This document shows, piece by piece, positions 55,108 to 63,966 of a DNA stretch of 64,000 nt. The position numbers were made by a program, and so were the translations under genes. Position 1 is the first letter of the stretch. Every line of letters starts with the position of its first letter. Under the pieces are notes generated by a model. The model did no database searches. It was not told where the DNA came from and worked only from the letters and a program-made list of their open reading frames with translations. Source of the DNA: Rhizobium sp. BK376 (GTDB taxonomy: Bacteria > Pseudomonadota > Alphaproteobacteria > Rhizobiales > Rhizobiaceae); the NCBI RefSeq assembly GCF_004341625.1, contig NZ_SLZG01000002.1, positions 62,001 through 126,000 of the forward strand, given 5' to 3'.

Positions 55108-55611
55108 TCAGGCGAACTGCAGATGCCGCTTGATGCCGACGTCAGGCGTCTTTTCGTCGTCGAGATTGGCCTTGGCGATTTCCCAGCCGAACTTCAGCTT
55201 GCTCCCGGTCGAGACCCAGATTTCGGCATCGTCCACATGCATGGCAAGCATGGTCAGGTGGGGGTCCTTCTTGCCGTCATCGTACCAGGCAGCGACGATC
55301 GAGCTCCAGTACTGGTCGATGCGGGATGGATCGGGCCGCACCTCGATGCTGCCGGCGAGGCATGCGTGATAGTCGTGATCCTTGCCGACGAGGCAGAAAT
55401 GCGCACGGGTGCCGGGCTTGATGGCGCGTGCGATGTCCGCGTCGGTCTTGGTATAGAACCAGATCGTGTTGGTCGTTGGATCGGCGTGCGGGGCCATGGG
55501 CTGCATATGCATTCCGGAGCCGTCGATACCCAGCATTCCGGCGTGAACGTTGTCTACCTGATCCCAGAGCTGTTGCGCCGGATGTTCGCGTGCTTCACTG
55601 AAGCTGGCCAT
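55108..55611 (-). CDS. Pyridoxamine 5'-phosphate oxidase-fold general stress protein
   Basis: The 167-residue protein has the split-barrel FMN/F420-binding pattern: AGMLGIDGSGMHMQPMAP, TIWFYTKTDADIARAI, CLVGKDHDYHACLAGSIEV and a late AEIWVSTGSKLKFGWEIAKA. This matches the general stress protein 26 branch. It probably binds FMN; a physiological reaction is not known. Confidence 0.85.
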   Translation of the reverse strand: MASFSEAREHPAQQLWDQVDNVHAGMLGIDGSGMHMQPMAPHADPTTNTIWFYTKTDADIARAIKPGTRAHFCLVGKDHDYHACLAGSIEVRPDPSRIDQYWSSIVAAWYDDGKKDPHLTMLAMHVDDAEIWVSTGSKLKFGWEIAKANLDDEKTPDVGIKRHLQFA

Positions 55612-55795
55612 GGCTTTCCCTTTCCGTAGCGTATGAGGTTCGGTTCAAAACGTCAGGTAGCTGGCTTTGTTCCCCGGCTTTCGCAATGGCGAGAATGCGG
55701 TGCTGCGACGCGCATTTCCGGCTTTTTACTTGAATGCCGGCTGCTTCGCTTTTATAAGGCGGCCCATTCCGAAAATAAGACGTGACAGGGGTGCC

Positions 55796-56542
55796 ATGGC
55801 TGGCCATTCACAGTTCAAAAATATCATGCACCGCAAGGGTCGGCAGGACGCGGTCCGTTCGAAGCTGTTTTCCAAGCTCGCACGCGAAATCACGGTTGCG
55901 GCCAAGAGCGGTGTTGCCGATCCGACGATGAACGCGGCTCTGCGTCTCGCCGTGCAGAACGCCAAGGCGCAGTCCATGCCGAAGGACAATATCGACCGCG
56001 CCATCAAGAAGGCCGCGGGCGCCGAGGGCGAGAACTACGATGCGGTCCGCTATGAAGGCTACGGCCCGGGCGGCACGGCGATCATCGTCGAGGCGCTGAC
56101 CGACAATCGCAACCGCACAGCCTCCAACGTTCGCTCGATCTTCTCCAAGGCGGGCGGTGCGCTCGGGGAAACCGGCTCGGTGTCCTTCTCCTTCGACCAT
56201 GTCGGCGAGATCACCTACAAGCTTTCCGTCGGCGACGCCGACAAGGTCATGGAAGCTGCCATCGAGGCTGGCGCCGATGATGTCGAAACCGATGAAGACG
56301 GCCACTACATCACCACGGGTTTCGAGGCGATGAGCGAAGTTGCCAAGGCTCTGGAAGCCACGCTCGGCGAAGCAGAGACGGTCAAGGCCGTCTGGAGAGC
56401 ACAGAACAACGTGCCTGTTGACGAAGAGCGTGCGCAGTCGCTGCTGAAGCTGATCGACAGCCTCGAAGATGACGACGACGTCCAGAACGTCTATTCGAAC
56501 TTCGAAGTTTCCGACGAGGTCATGGCCAAGCTTTCCGCTTGA
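55796..56542 (+). CDS. yebC: YebC/PmpR-family translation/transcription factor
   Basis: The start is [18 protein letters not shown]; the longer frame from 55667 adds non-conserved sequence. The 248-residue three-domain protein shows [21 protein letters not shown] and GCVSFSF-like [13 protein letters not shown]. YebC proteins relieve ribosome stalling at proline runs and some act as DNA-binding regulators. It normally precedes ruvC directly; here 5.5 kb of other genes intervene. Confidence 0.95.
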   Translation: MAGHSQFKNIMHRKGRQDAVRSKLFSKLAREITVAAKSGVADPTMNAALRLAVQNAKAQSMPKDNIDRAIKKAAGAEGENYDAVRYEGYGPGGTAIIVEALTDNRNRTASNVRSIFSKAGGALGETGSVSFSFDHVGEITYKLSVGDADKVMEAAIEAGADDVETDEDGHYITTGFEAMSEVAKALEATLGEAETVKAVWRAQNNVPVDEERAQSLLKLIDSLEDDDDVQNVYSNFEVSDEVMAKLSA

Positions 56543-56565
56543 TCGACGTTTAGGATTGAGTTCAC

Positions 56566-56597
56566 AAGGGCCCTCGAAGTTTGCTTCGGGGGCCTTT
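56566..56597 (+). terminator. Terminator of yebC
   Basis: Stem AAGGGCCC.CGAAG / CTTCG.GGGCCTT with a four-base loop and TTTT behind, 23 bp after the stop. Confidence 0.85.
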
Positions 56598-56756
56598 TGT
56601 TTCGATTGGCAACCGGGTCCTCCGTGCCAATCGCATCGGCATATCCGCGCAGGCGAGAAATTGCGCTTGCGCAGGCGGATCGAAATCGGCTCAAGATGAG
56701 GGATTGCACCGCGCTGCCGTTTCCGACAATCGGCGCGTGTCGCCGAGGAGGATGAA

Positions 56757-57383
56757 ATGATCGATACAGCCACGCTTGCGACCTATGTTCTCGTCGTGAT
56801 GGGTCTGATGCTGATCCCGGGTCCCGCCGTTCTGCTGGTGCTGGCGCGGGCGACGACCGGTGGGCGGTCGATCGGGTTTGCGTCCGGGCTCGGCATTGCG
56901 ACCGGCGATCTCGTGCATACGATCATGGCGACCTTCGGCCTCTCCGCCATTCTCGCGACATCGGCGCTGGCTTTCAGCATCGTGAAATATGCGGGCGTCG
57001 CCTATCTCGTCTATCTCGGCCTGAAGGCAATCACCGAAAAGTCCGGCCGTCTCGATCTCCCGACCACGCGGCCGATCAGTGCCGGCAAGGCATTCCGGCA
57101 GGCGATCCTCGCCGAAATTCTCAATCCGAAAACGGCGCTGTTCTTCCTCGCCTTCCTGCCGCAATTCGTGCATCCGGCAAACGGCCCGGCCATCCTGCAG
57201 TTTGCCGAGCTCGGCATCATCTTCGTGCTGCTCAGCGTCAGCTATACGGCTGTCATCGCCTTGGCCGCAGGCTCCTTCGGCCGCTGGCTGCAGCGCAATC
57301 CCGGCATCGGGCGCTGGCAGAACAAGGTGGTCGGCGCCGTCTATGTCGGGCTTGGCCTGCGGCTTGCGCTTCAGGATCGCTAG
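56757..57383 (+). CDS. LysE-family amino-acid exporter
   Basis: The 208-residue protein has six predicted membrane segments and the LysE/RhtB signature LMLIPGPAVLLVLARATTGGRSIGFASGLGIATGD near the N-terminus, plus AEILNPKTALFFLAFLPQF in the middle. It exports amino acids or related small molecules. It converges on the anti-sigma gene with three bases between stops. Confidence 0.92.
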   Translation: MIDTATLATYVLVVMGLMLIPGPAVLLVLARATTGGRSIGFASGLGIATGDLVHTIMATFGLSAILATSALAFSIVKYAGVAYLVYLGLKAITEKSGRLDLPTTRPISAGKAFRQAILAEILNPKTALFFLAFLPQFVHPANGPAILQFAELGIIFVLLSVSYTAVIALAAGSFGRWLQRNPGIGRWQNKVVGAVYVGLGLRLALQDR

Positions 57384-57386
57384 AAA

Positions 57387-58196
57387 TCACAGCGCCGCCT
57401 GGCGGATGAAATCGTCTCGGAAAGCCGCAAGGTCAGACGCACCGACATCTGAGACCGCATAGAAGACAAGGCCGCCGCCGGACCATCTCACGACATTGTA
57501 GCCCTCATGCGTGTCGGCGGTCTCCGCTTCCGGCTTATCGGGCCAGACGAAGACGTTGATGATATGGGCGCGGCGCTTGTAGATCAGCGCAGCGACGACC
57601 TTGCCATCGATATAATCGACACGGCCGCCGACCAGCGGAAAGCCTTGCGGGGCCAGATCGACGACAGGCGGCGAGAAATCGATCTTGCCGTCGAACCAGG
57701 GTTTGACGGTATGCTGGTCCGATGTCAGCACGTCGGTCAGATGGTTGGCGAGCAGCGAGCGGATATGGCTCGCCAACACCTCGTCCTGGATCGGCAGGTT
57801 TCCGGTCGGCGCATTGACGAAGAGAAAAGCGCTTGCGGCCAAAACGCCGAGCGATGGAATGAAGCTCCATTCCTTCACATAGCGCAGGCCGCGCGCCCAC
57901 CAAGTCTCTTGCGCGGATACGCCCCGACGGGCGTTTGCACGCGAGCGGCTTTCCTCGGCGATGGCATCGAGCAGGGTGGAGCGAACGGCAGATGGCATCG
58001 GCCATTTTACCCCATCCCGTCTCGTCAGCCGTCTCATGGTTTGAAGTCTTTCCAGTTCCGCAGTGCAGTCGGGGCAGGTGGCAAGGTGGCTCTCGAATTG
58101 TGCGGTGTGCACGGAATCCAGTTCGTCATCGACGAACCCGTGCAACATGATGCTCCATTCCGGGCAGCTTCCCTTGTCGGCATTCTCGTCAGTCAT
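57387..58196 (-). CDS. Membrane anti-sigma factor with zinc-finger domain
   Basis: The 269-residue protein has a zf-HC2 anti-sigma domain with H37, C41 and C44 in FESHLATCPDC, one membrane segment (about 111-129) and a periplasmic part with the pattern of a substrate-sensing domain (RVDYIDGKVVAALIYKRRAHIINVFVW). Its start overlaps the sigma stop (ATGA), so the pair is co-translated. It should hold the sigma factor inactive until an envelope signal, perhaps oxidative, releases it. Confidence 0.88.
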   Translation of the reverse strand: MTDENADKGSCPEWSIMLHGFVDDELDSVHTAQFESHLATCPDCTAELERLQTMRRLTRRDGVKWPMPSAVRSTLLDAIAEESRSRANARRGVSAQETWWARGLRYVKEWSFIPSLGVLAASAFLFVNAPTGNLPIQDEVLASHIRSLLANHLTDVLTSDQHTVKPWFDGKIDFSPPVVDLAPQGFPLVGGRVDYIDGKVVAALIYKRRAHIINVFVWPDKPEAETADTHEGYNVVRWSGGGLVFYAVSDVGASDLAAFRDDFIRQAAL

Positions 58197-58978
58197 TTCG
58201 TCTTTCCATTGTCTTCAGTCAGGCGCCATGCGTCCGCAAATTCCTGGCGCGCTCTCGCCAGCCTTGACATGACGGTGCCGATCGGCACGTCGACGATCTC
58301 GGCGATCTGGCGGTAGGAGAGGTCTTCCAGTTCCCGCAGCACCAGTACCTCGCGCATGGCTTCGGGCAAGGCGCTGATCACCTTGCGGACGCGCAGCGAT
58401 TCCGTCGTATGGATCATCGACATTTCCGGAGTGTCTTCCTCAGAGGCTACTTCGAAATCGGACGATCGCTCGCCGTCGGCTTCCGTCTGGCCTGGCATTG
58501 GGATCTCGACGCGGGACTTGCGCCGCTTTTCGATCAGCCAAGCGTGATAGCAGTTGCGCACGATGCTGAAGATCCATGCGCGTGGATCGCCGCCGCGATA
58601 TCCACCGAAGCTGCGGCAGGCCCTGAGGAAGGCGTCCTGCAATATGTCCTGTGCCGCATCCTGATCCCGGCTGAGAAAACGCGCGAAATTATAGGCGGCG
58701 TCCATGTGAGGCACGATGGTTTGGCGAAAGCGGCGCATCACGTCGGCTTCGTCTGCACCATTGCCGGCTTCGGCGCGTGCCCGTTCCCCGATGTCCGTAT
58801 CGGCCGTCGTGTCCAGTATGGCCAGAATGGTTTCTCTGAAAGTCGACAGCGCTCTTGCCGGCCCGTCATTCAGGACCGAACGGGCAAATCGCGACGTCGC
58901 CGCGCCGAGGTCGCCAAAGAAGGCGAGGAGGGGACGATGGGCAAATGATGTCGAATACGCGAGAGGGGCGTTTGTCAT
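58193..58978 (-). CDS. ECF-type sigma-70 factor
   Basis: Region 2 (AYNFARFLSRDQDAAQDILQDAF, AWIFSIVRNCYHAWL) and region 4 (LPEAMREVLVLRELEDLSYRQIAEIVDVPIGTVMSRLARAR) are intact. The frame from 58978 gives 261 residues; ECF factors usually have about 180, so the true start may be the ATG at 58738 (MRRFRQTIVPHMDAAYNF), which leaves a long leader. It is paired with the anti-sigma gene and has a self-type promoter at 59051-59077. Probable ECF26-like group, judged from the zinc-finger partner. Confidence 0.87.
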   Translation of the reverse strand: MTNAPLAYSTSFAHRPLLAFFGDLGAATSRFARSVLNDGPARALSTFRETILAILDTTADTDIGERARAEAGNGADEADVMRRFRQTIVPHMDAAYNFARFLSRDQDAAQDILQDAFLRACRSFGGYRGGDPRAWIFSIVRNCYHAWLIEKRRKSRVEIPMPGQTEADGERSSDFEVASEEDTPEMSMIHTTESLRVRKVISALPEAMREVLVLRELEDLSYRQIAEIVDVPIGTVMSRLARARQEFADAWRLTEDNGKTK

Positions 58979-59050
58979 CCTGTTTCCCGAGCTGCGTCGA
59001 GGGAGAATAGGCCTCGGATCTGCGAAGGTGCAATGCTGGCTTCATAAGCT

Positions 59051-59077
59051 AGATCGATGAGGCGCCGCTTTTATTCC
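59051..59077 (-). promoter_or_regulatory. ECF promoter of the sigma/anti-sigma operon
   Basis: On the reverse strand GGAATAAA (59077-59070) and CGATCT (59056-59051) are separated by 13 bases. The same two boxes with the same spacing drive the divergent MBL gene. Confidence 0.65.
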
Positions 59078-59177
59078 ATCTAGAACTAAATTTTTTCGAT
59101 TGTTCTGCGGTGCAGGCAACCGGCGATAAAATTCTGCCTTTTATTTCAGCAAGATAGCAAAAAACTTTGCGGGGTTC

Positions 59178-59204
59178 GGAATAAATCGACGGCGGCTGCG
59201 ATCT
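59178..59204 (+). promoter_or_regulatory. ECF promoter of the MBL-TPR operon
   Basis: GGAATAAA (59178-59185), 13 bases, then CGATCT (59199-59204), about 68 bp before the MBL start codon. Confidence 0.65.
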
Positions 59205-59272
59205 GGTTTCAGCAGTGGGGCGAAATGCTGCTCCACGCCGCAGACCCCATAATTATCCGAGGAGACATCACA

Positions 59273-60247
59273 ATGTTCAACATGACACGCCGCGCCGTTT
59301 TGGGCTCGGCCGCAGCGGCGGCCGCGTTCGGTCTGTCATCGAAGCTCGAATTCGTGGCGCCGGCTTTCGCCGAGACGCCGCTCGAGCCGACCGTCGGCTT
59401 CTATCGCTACAAAGTGGGCAACGTGGAAGTCACTGCGATCTACGACGGCATATGGCGCAAGCCGCATGATCCGAAATTCATCCGCAATGCCTCCATCGAG
59501 GACACGAAGGACGCGCTTGCCAAGGCAGGCTTGACCACGGAATTCATGCCGATCCCGCTCACCGTCGTCGTTCTCAAGATGGGCGATCGGCTGATCATGA
59601 TGGATGCCGGCTCCGGCGTCGGGCAGTGGCAGGCAAACGCCACGCATCTGCCGGCCAACATGGCGGCGGCCGGCATCGACTACAAGAAGATCGATACGAT
59701 CATGATCTCGCATTTCCATCCGGACCATGTCTGGGGACTGATGGAGAAGGGGACGAACGACGCGGTATTCCCGAATTCCGAGCTGATCGTCAACGCCGCC
59801 GAATTCAACTGGTGGACCGATCCGGCCCGTCTGGACAAGCTCGCTCCCGATCGCAAGCCGGCCGGCAAGCGCATCGCCGACGTCTTCCCGAAATGGAAGA
59901 ACTGGAAGCTCGTCAACGACGGAGCCGAAGTCGCCCCAGGCATCCGGTTGGTATCGGCGCCCGGCCATACGCCTGGCCACTCCGTCTACATGGTTGATGC
60001 TGGGAGCGACCAATTCATGGTCTCGGCTGACATCATGTACGTGCCGGCTCTGCTTGCGCCGCATCCGGAATGGCAGGGCGCCTATGACCAGGACGGGCCG
60101 ATGGCCGTCGATACCCGCCGCAAACTGATCGACCGGGTGATCGCAGACAATATCAAGATCTGCGGTTCCCATTTTCCGTTCCCGGGAACGGGGACTTTCG
60201 TGAAGGACGGCAATTCCTACGGGTTCACGCCGGTCCTTCAGAGCTGA
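59273..60247 (+). CDS. Tat-exported MBL-fold metallohydrolase
   Basis: The start is MFNMTRRAVLG, with GAGGAGACATC as ribosome site; a longer frame from 59225 is less likely. The 324-residue protein has a twin-arginine signal (R6/R7) with cleavage near AFA/ETP (residue 33), and a full metal motif HFHPDH at 147-152 with PGHTPGHS and a final SHFPFPG. The fold is close to quorum-quenching lactonases and sulfur-handling MBL proteins. Its location opposite a sigma/anti-sigma pair with the same promoter boxes points to a stress-induced periplasmic enzyme. Substrate unknown. Confidence 0.88.
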   Translation: MFNMTRRAVLGSAAAAAAFGLSSKLEFVAPAFAETPLEPTVGFYRYKVGNVEVTAIYDGIWRKPHDPKFIRNASIEDTKDALAKAGLTTEFMPIPLTVVVLKMGDRLIMMDAGSGVGQWQANATHLPANMAAAGIDYKKIDTIMISHFHPDHVWGLMEKGTNDAVFPNSELIVNAAEFNWWTDPARLDKLAPDRKPAGKRIADVFPKWKNWKLVNDGAEVAPGIRLVSAPGHTPGHSVYMVDAGSDQFMVSADIMYVPALLAPHPEWQGAYDQDGPMAVDTRRKLIDRVIADNIKICGSHFPFPGTGTFVKDGNSYGFTPVLQS

Positions 60248-60266
60248 TCGATAAAGGAGAACGATC

Positions 60267-60722
60267 ATGAGAGAATTTATGCTGAGCGGTAAGCTCGTCG
60301 CAGCCCTCATCATCTGCATCGCGGCCGCTGCCCCGGCGCTTGCCGTCGACAACATCGAATCATCCGATGCTCCGGATCTGACCTCCGTTCAGGCCAAGAT
60401 CGCGGCGAAGGATTATTCGGGAGCACTGACCGAGCTTCAGGGCATTGCGCAGACCACGCAGCAGGCCGACGTCTACAATCTGATGGGCTTCACGCTTCGC
60501 AAGACCGGCGACTACAAGACGTCGCTCACCTACTACACCAAGGCGCTGGAACTGCAGCCTGACCACAAGGCTGCCCGGGAATATCTCGGCGAACTCTATG
60601 TCGAGACCGGCGACATGGCCAAGGCCAACGAGCAACTGGCAACGCTGCAGAAGCTTTGCCCAAGCGGCTGCGAAGAACTGGACGATTTGCGAAAGGCCAT
60701 AGCTGCCAAGGGGGCTAGCTAA
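60267..60722 (+). CDS. Periplasmic TPR-repeat protein
   Basis: The 151-residue protein has a signal peptide (ending PALA near 28) and three TPR-like helix pairs, for example YNLMGFTLRKTGDYKTSLTYYTKALEL and HKAAREYLGELYVETGDMAKANEQL. Two cysteines in LCPSGCEE near 130-135 may form a disulfide. AAAGGAGAACG precedes the ATG, 19 bp after the MBL stop, so both genes share one transcript. It probably supports the MBL enzyme; this is inference from the operon. Confidence 0.85.
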   Translation: MREFMLSGKLVAALIICIAAAAPALAVDNIESSDAPDLTSVQAKIAAKDYSGALTELQGIAQTTQQADVYNLMGFTLRKTGDYKTSLTYYTKALELQPDHKAAREYLGELYVETGDMAKANEQLATLQKLCPSGCEELDDLRKAIAAKGAS

Positions 60723-60730
60723 TATGGCCG

Positions 60731-60756
60731 GGGGCAGGCGGGAAACCGCCTGCCCC
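60731..60756. terminator. Hairpin after the TPR gene, shared with the convergent monooxygenase gene
   Basis: An 11-bp stem GGGGCAGGCGG/CCGCCTGCCCC with a four-base loop; very stable but without a T run. Confidence 0.65.
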
Positions 60757-60806
60757 AACTTGCTTCAAGCTATATTTGCATAAAGCCTGTTGCGCGGAGC
60801 GGCGGA

Positions 60807-61808
60807 TCAGGCCGCCGTCTTTTCAAACACATCCAATCCCGCAAACAGCTCGACCGATTTCAGCCGCGCCTCGATATCGTGGATCGGCATGGAGAGGATC
60901 ACCTCGTCGGCCTGCGTTTCCTTCAGGAAATTATTGAGTTTGGCTTCCGCGGTCTTCGGCGAACCGACAACGGCGTAGCGCAGGGTGTGCTCGACATTGA
61001 GCTTTTCCATCGGCGACCAGAAGGCGTCCATGTCCTCGATAGGCTTCGGGAATGGGCCGCGCACGTTGCGGCGCAGGTTCACGAACTGCTGTTGGGCCGA
61101 GGTGAAAAGGCGCTGCGCTTCAGCGTCGGTATCAGCCGCAGCGGCCATGGCGCCGACCATCACATAGGGCTTGTGGAGCGTTTCCGAAGGCTTGAAGCGG
61201 TCGCGATAGATGGCGATCGCATCGATAAGAGAATCCGGCGCGAAGTGGGAGGCGAAGGCATAGGGCAGGCCGAGCGCGGCGGCCAGATGGGCGCTGTAGA
61301 GGCTGGAGCCCAGGAGCCAGATCGGAATGTTGGAATTCGTGCCAGGAACGGCGAGGATCGACTGATTGTCGCTTGCCGGGCCAAGCAGATGTTGAAGTTC
61401 GACGATATCGTTCGGAAAGCTTTGGGCGCCGGCATCAAGGTTGCGGCGCAGGGCCTGGGCCGTACGCATGTCCGTCCCGGGCGCCCTTCCGAGGCCGAGA
61501 TCGACGCGGCCCGGAAACAGGGCTTCCAGCGTGCCGAACTGTTCAGCAATCGTCAAAGGAGCATGGTTCGGCAGCATTATGCCGCCCGAGCCGATGCGGA
61601 TATGCTTGGTTGCCGCGCCGACATGACCGATCACGACAGAGGTTGCTGCGCTGGCGATGCCGGGCATGCCGTGGTGTTCAGCGAGCCAGAAGCGCCTGTA
61701 GCCGAATTCCTCAGCTTTCTGCGCCATGCGTTTCGAGCTTTCGAGGGATTGGGTGACGCTGGTGCCTTCGGCAACGGGCGAAAGATCGAGGATGGAAAAG
61801 GGAACCAT
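60807..61808 (-). CDS. LLM-class flavin-dependent monooxygenase
   Basis: The 333-residue luciferase-like protein begins [18 protein letters not shown] and carries [19 protein letters not shown] and [41 protein letters not shown], the FMN-site pattern of the group. It probably uses reduced FMN and oxygen. Substrate unknown. It is divergent from ruvC across 215 bp. Confidence 0.92.
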   Translation of the reverse strand: MVPFSILDLSPVAEGTSVTQSLESSKRMAQKAEEFGYRRFWLAEHHGMPGIASAATSVVIGHVGAATKHIRIGSGGIMLPNHAPLTIAEQFGTLEALFPGRVDLGLGRAPGTDMRTAQALRRNLDAGAQSFPNDIVELQHLLGPASDNQSILAVPGTNSNIPIWLLGSSLYSAHLAAALGLPYAFASHFAPDSLIDAIAIYRDRFKPSETLHKPYVMVGAMAAAADTDAEAQRLFTSAQQQFVNLRRNVRGPFPKPIEDMDAFWSPMEKLNVEHTLRYAVVGSPKTAEAKLNNFLKETQADEVILSMPIHDIEARLKSVELFAGLDVFEKTAA

Positions 61809-62023
61809 GGCAAAACCTGCACTATGAAGGGAGAAGCGATCGTCGTTCTCATGTAGGATGACAAATCATCTTTTCCAAAGGAAGATTTGACAAAACTGTC
61901 CAAAAATATGTCGGCGGCTGCATTCGCCTTCTCGTTCAACCGGCCAAGCTTCAGTGGCTGGGAGTGTTTTTGTTTTGTTCACATTTTGCTGGCACATCAA
62001 TAGGCCGAACGATAGGGTAAACC

Positions 62024-62536
62024 ATGCAAAATACGATTCGCATCATCGGTATCGATCCCGGGCTGCGCAGAACCGGCTGGGGTGTCATCGATACGCTCGG
62101 CAATTCATTGCGCTTCGTTGCCTCAGGGACCGTCACATCGGATGGCGAGATGGATCTCGCCTCGCGCCTTTGCCAGCTTCACGATGGGCTTGCCGAGATC
62201 GTTCACAGCTACAAGCCTGATGAAGCAGCGGTCGAGCAAACCTTTGTCAACAAGGATGCCGTTGCGACCCTGAAGCTCGGCCAGGCCCGCGGCATCGCCA
62301 TGCTGGTTCCCGCGCGGGCCGGCCTTCAGGTTTCCGAATATGCGCCAAATGCTGTCAAGAAAGCGGTCATCGGCGTCGGCCACGGCGAAAAGCAGCAGAT
62401 CCACATGATGCTGAAGATTTTGATGCCGAAGGTGGAGTTCAAGGGCAATGACGCCGCCGACGCCCTGGCGATCGCCATCTGCCACGCCCACAATCGTGGC
62501 GGTAACCGGATGCGCATGGCGGCGCTTGCCGGATAG
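62024..62536 (+). CDS. ruvC: Holliday-junction resolvase RuvC
   Basis: The 170-residue nuclease cuts Holliday junctions in concert with RuvAB. Catalytic residues by analogy with Escherichia coli are D11 ([12 protein letters not shown]), E71 ([11 protein letters not shown]), and D143/D146 (GNDAADALA). Length is normal. A vapBC pair lies between it and ruvA. Confidence 0.96.
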   Translation: MQNTIRIIGIDPGLRRTGWGVIDTLGNSLRFVASGTVTSDGEMDLASRLCQLHDGLAEIVHSYKPDEAAVEQTFVNKDAVATLKLGQARGIAMLVPARAGLQVSEYAPNAVKKAVIGVGHGEKQQIHMMLKILMPKVEFKGNDAADALAIAICHAHNRGGNRMRMAALAG

Positions 62537-62543
62537 TTTGTTC

Positions 62544-62577
62544 TTGACTTGTTCCGATGGTAATGATAATTCTTACC
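62544..62577 (+). promoter_or_regulatory. vapBC promoter with overlapping inverted repeat
   Basis: TTGACT (62544-62549) and GATAAT (62565-62570) form a plausible promoter, and GGTAA-N9-TTACC (62559-62577) overlaps the -10 box, a usual place for a VapB-type autorepressor. Confidence 0.45.
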
Positions 62578-62596
62578 GAGTAATCGGAGCTGTTTG

Positions 62597-62851
62597 ATGC
62601 GTGTGACATCCAAGGGACAGGTGACAATTCCGCGTGATCTGCGCGAACTGGCGGGAATTGAGCTCAACAGCGAGGTCATTTTTTCCATCGAGGGCGGAAA
62701 ATTGGTGCTGTCTCCCAAGAATGGGAAAAGCGAAATCGAGGATCGGCAACGGCTCGATCGTTTTCTGGATACGCTGAAAAGACTCGAGGGAACCGGCGAT
62801 CCCGATATCGATGCCGAGGCCTTGATGTCCATGACGCGCGATCGATCATAA
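62597..62851 (+). CDS. vapB: AbrB-type antitoxin (VapB/MazE-like)
   Basis: The 84-residue protein opens with a swapped-hairpin AbrB domain (MRVTSKGQVTIPRDLREL, residues 1-18; NSEVIFSIEGGKLVLSP) and ends in an acidic helical tail expected to wrap the toxin. GGAG lies seven bases before the ATG; a TTG one codon earlier is in frame. Its stop overlaps the toxin start by one base. Confidence 0.9.
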   Translation: MRVTSKGQVTIPRDLRELAGIELNSEVIFSIEGGKLVLSPKNGKSEIEDRQRLDRFLDTLKRLEGTGDPDIDAEALMSMTRDRS

Positions 62852-63264
62852 TGGTGACGATCGTCGATACCAATGTCCTTGTGGATCTGACCACGACCGG
62901 ATCTCCTTGGCATGCCTGGTCGCGCGGGCAGGTGGTTTCCGCGTTTCGGCGGGGGCCGGTCGTGATCAATCCGATTATCTATGCTGAATTTTCCGTCCGC
63001 TATGACGATATCGAGGAGGTTGAGCGCATTCTGCCGCAGGATGAGTTCAGGCGGGAAAACCTGCCATGGCCCGCGGCTTTCGCGGCGGCGGCGGCCTTTC
63101 GCGTCTATCGCTCGTCGGGTGGCGGGCGCGAGCGGATTCTTCCCGATTTTCTGATTGGCGCTCATGCTGCGATCAGGGGTTATGCAGTGTTGACCCGCGA
63201 TCCAAAAGGTTACCGCTCCTATTTCCCGTCGCTTGACCTCGTCACTCCCGAAACCCATCCCTGA
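62851..63264 (+). CDS. vapC: PIN-domain toxin VapC
   Basis: The 137-residue ribonuclease shows the acidic set D6 (VDTNVLVD), E46 (YAEFS), D99 (LPDFLIGAHA) and D117 (TRDPKGYRSYF). Its ATG overlaps the antitoxin TAA. VapC toxins cleave tRNA or rRNA when freed. It lies 12 bp upstream of ruvA inside the repair operon. Confidence 0.92.
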   Translation: MVTIVDTNVLVDLTTTGSPWHAWSRGQVVSAFRRGPVVINPIIYAEFSVRYDDIEEVERILPQDEFRRENLPWPAAFAAAAAFRVYRSSGGGRERILPDFLIGAHAAIRGYAVLTRDPKGYRSYFPSLDLVTPETHP

Positions 63265-63276
63265 GGGACCAATTTC

Positions 63277-63891
63277 ATGATCGGCAAGCTGAAAGGCACT
63301 ATCGAAGAGATCGGCGAAGACCATGTGCTCGTTGATGTACATGGCGTCTGCTATGTCGCTTTCTGCTCGGCGCGCACCTTGTCGAAGCTCGGATCGGCCG
63401 GTGAGGCCTGCATTCTCTTTATCGAGACCTATGTCCGCGAAGACCAGCTGAAGCTCTTCGGCTTTATGACGGCGCTGGAGCGGGAGTGGTTCAACATTCT
63501 GCAGGGCGTTCAGGGCGTGGGTGCGAAAGTTGCCCTGGCAATCCTGTCGACGCTGACGCCGCCTGAACTTGCAAACGCTATTGCCCTGCAGGACAAGGCC
63601 GCAGTCTCTCGCGCTCCGGGAGTGGGGCCGAAGGTCGCCCTTCGCTTGGTGACGGAACTCAAGAACAAGGCGCCCGCCTTTGCCGGCGAGGCGATTAATA
63701 TCGGGCTGAAGCAGGAACTCGGCGAAGGGGTTGCATCCGCTCCTGTTGCCGACGCCGTCTCGGCGCTCACAAATCTCGGCTATTCCCGCGACCAGGCGGC
63801 AAATGCGGTCGCCGCCGCGATGAAAACGGCAGGCGAGGGAGCCGACAGCGCCAAACTGATACGCTTCGGGTTGAAGGAACTTGCGCGGTGA
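63277..63891 (+). CDS. ruvA: Holliday-junction branch-migration protein RuvA
   Basis: The 204-residue DNA-binding protein has the three RuvA domains: OB fold ([26 protein letters not shown]), the helix-hairpin-helix pair ([34 protein letters not shown]) and a C-terminal three-helix domain that touches RuvB. Length is normal. Confidence 0.96.
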   Translation: MIGKLKGTIEEIGEDHVLVDVHGVCYVAFCSARTLSKLGSAGEACILFIETYVREDQLKLFGFMTALEREWFNILQGVQGVGAKVALAILSTLTPPELANAIALQDKAAVSRAPGVGPKVALRLVTELKNKAPAFAGEAINIGLKQELGEGVASAPVADAVSALTNLGYSRDQAANAVAAAMKTAGEGADSAKLIRFGLKELAR

Positions 63892-63913
63892 ATTCGTTTC
63901 GACGCATCGAATT

Positions 63914-63929
63914 CCTTACTATAGTAAGG
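63914..63929. promoter_or_regulatory. Perfect palindrome upstream of ruvB
   Basis: CCTTACTATAGTAAGG is a perfect 16-bp palindrome, 38 bp before the ruvB start and 23 bp after the ruvA stop. It does not match a LexA site of the alphaproteobacterial GTTC-N7-GTTC type, so its binder is unknown. Confidence 0.45.
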
Positions 63930-63966
63930 GTGCTGTCGAGATTATCGAAGGAATGGAACTTCTGAC

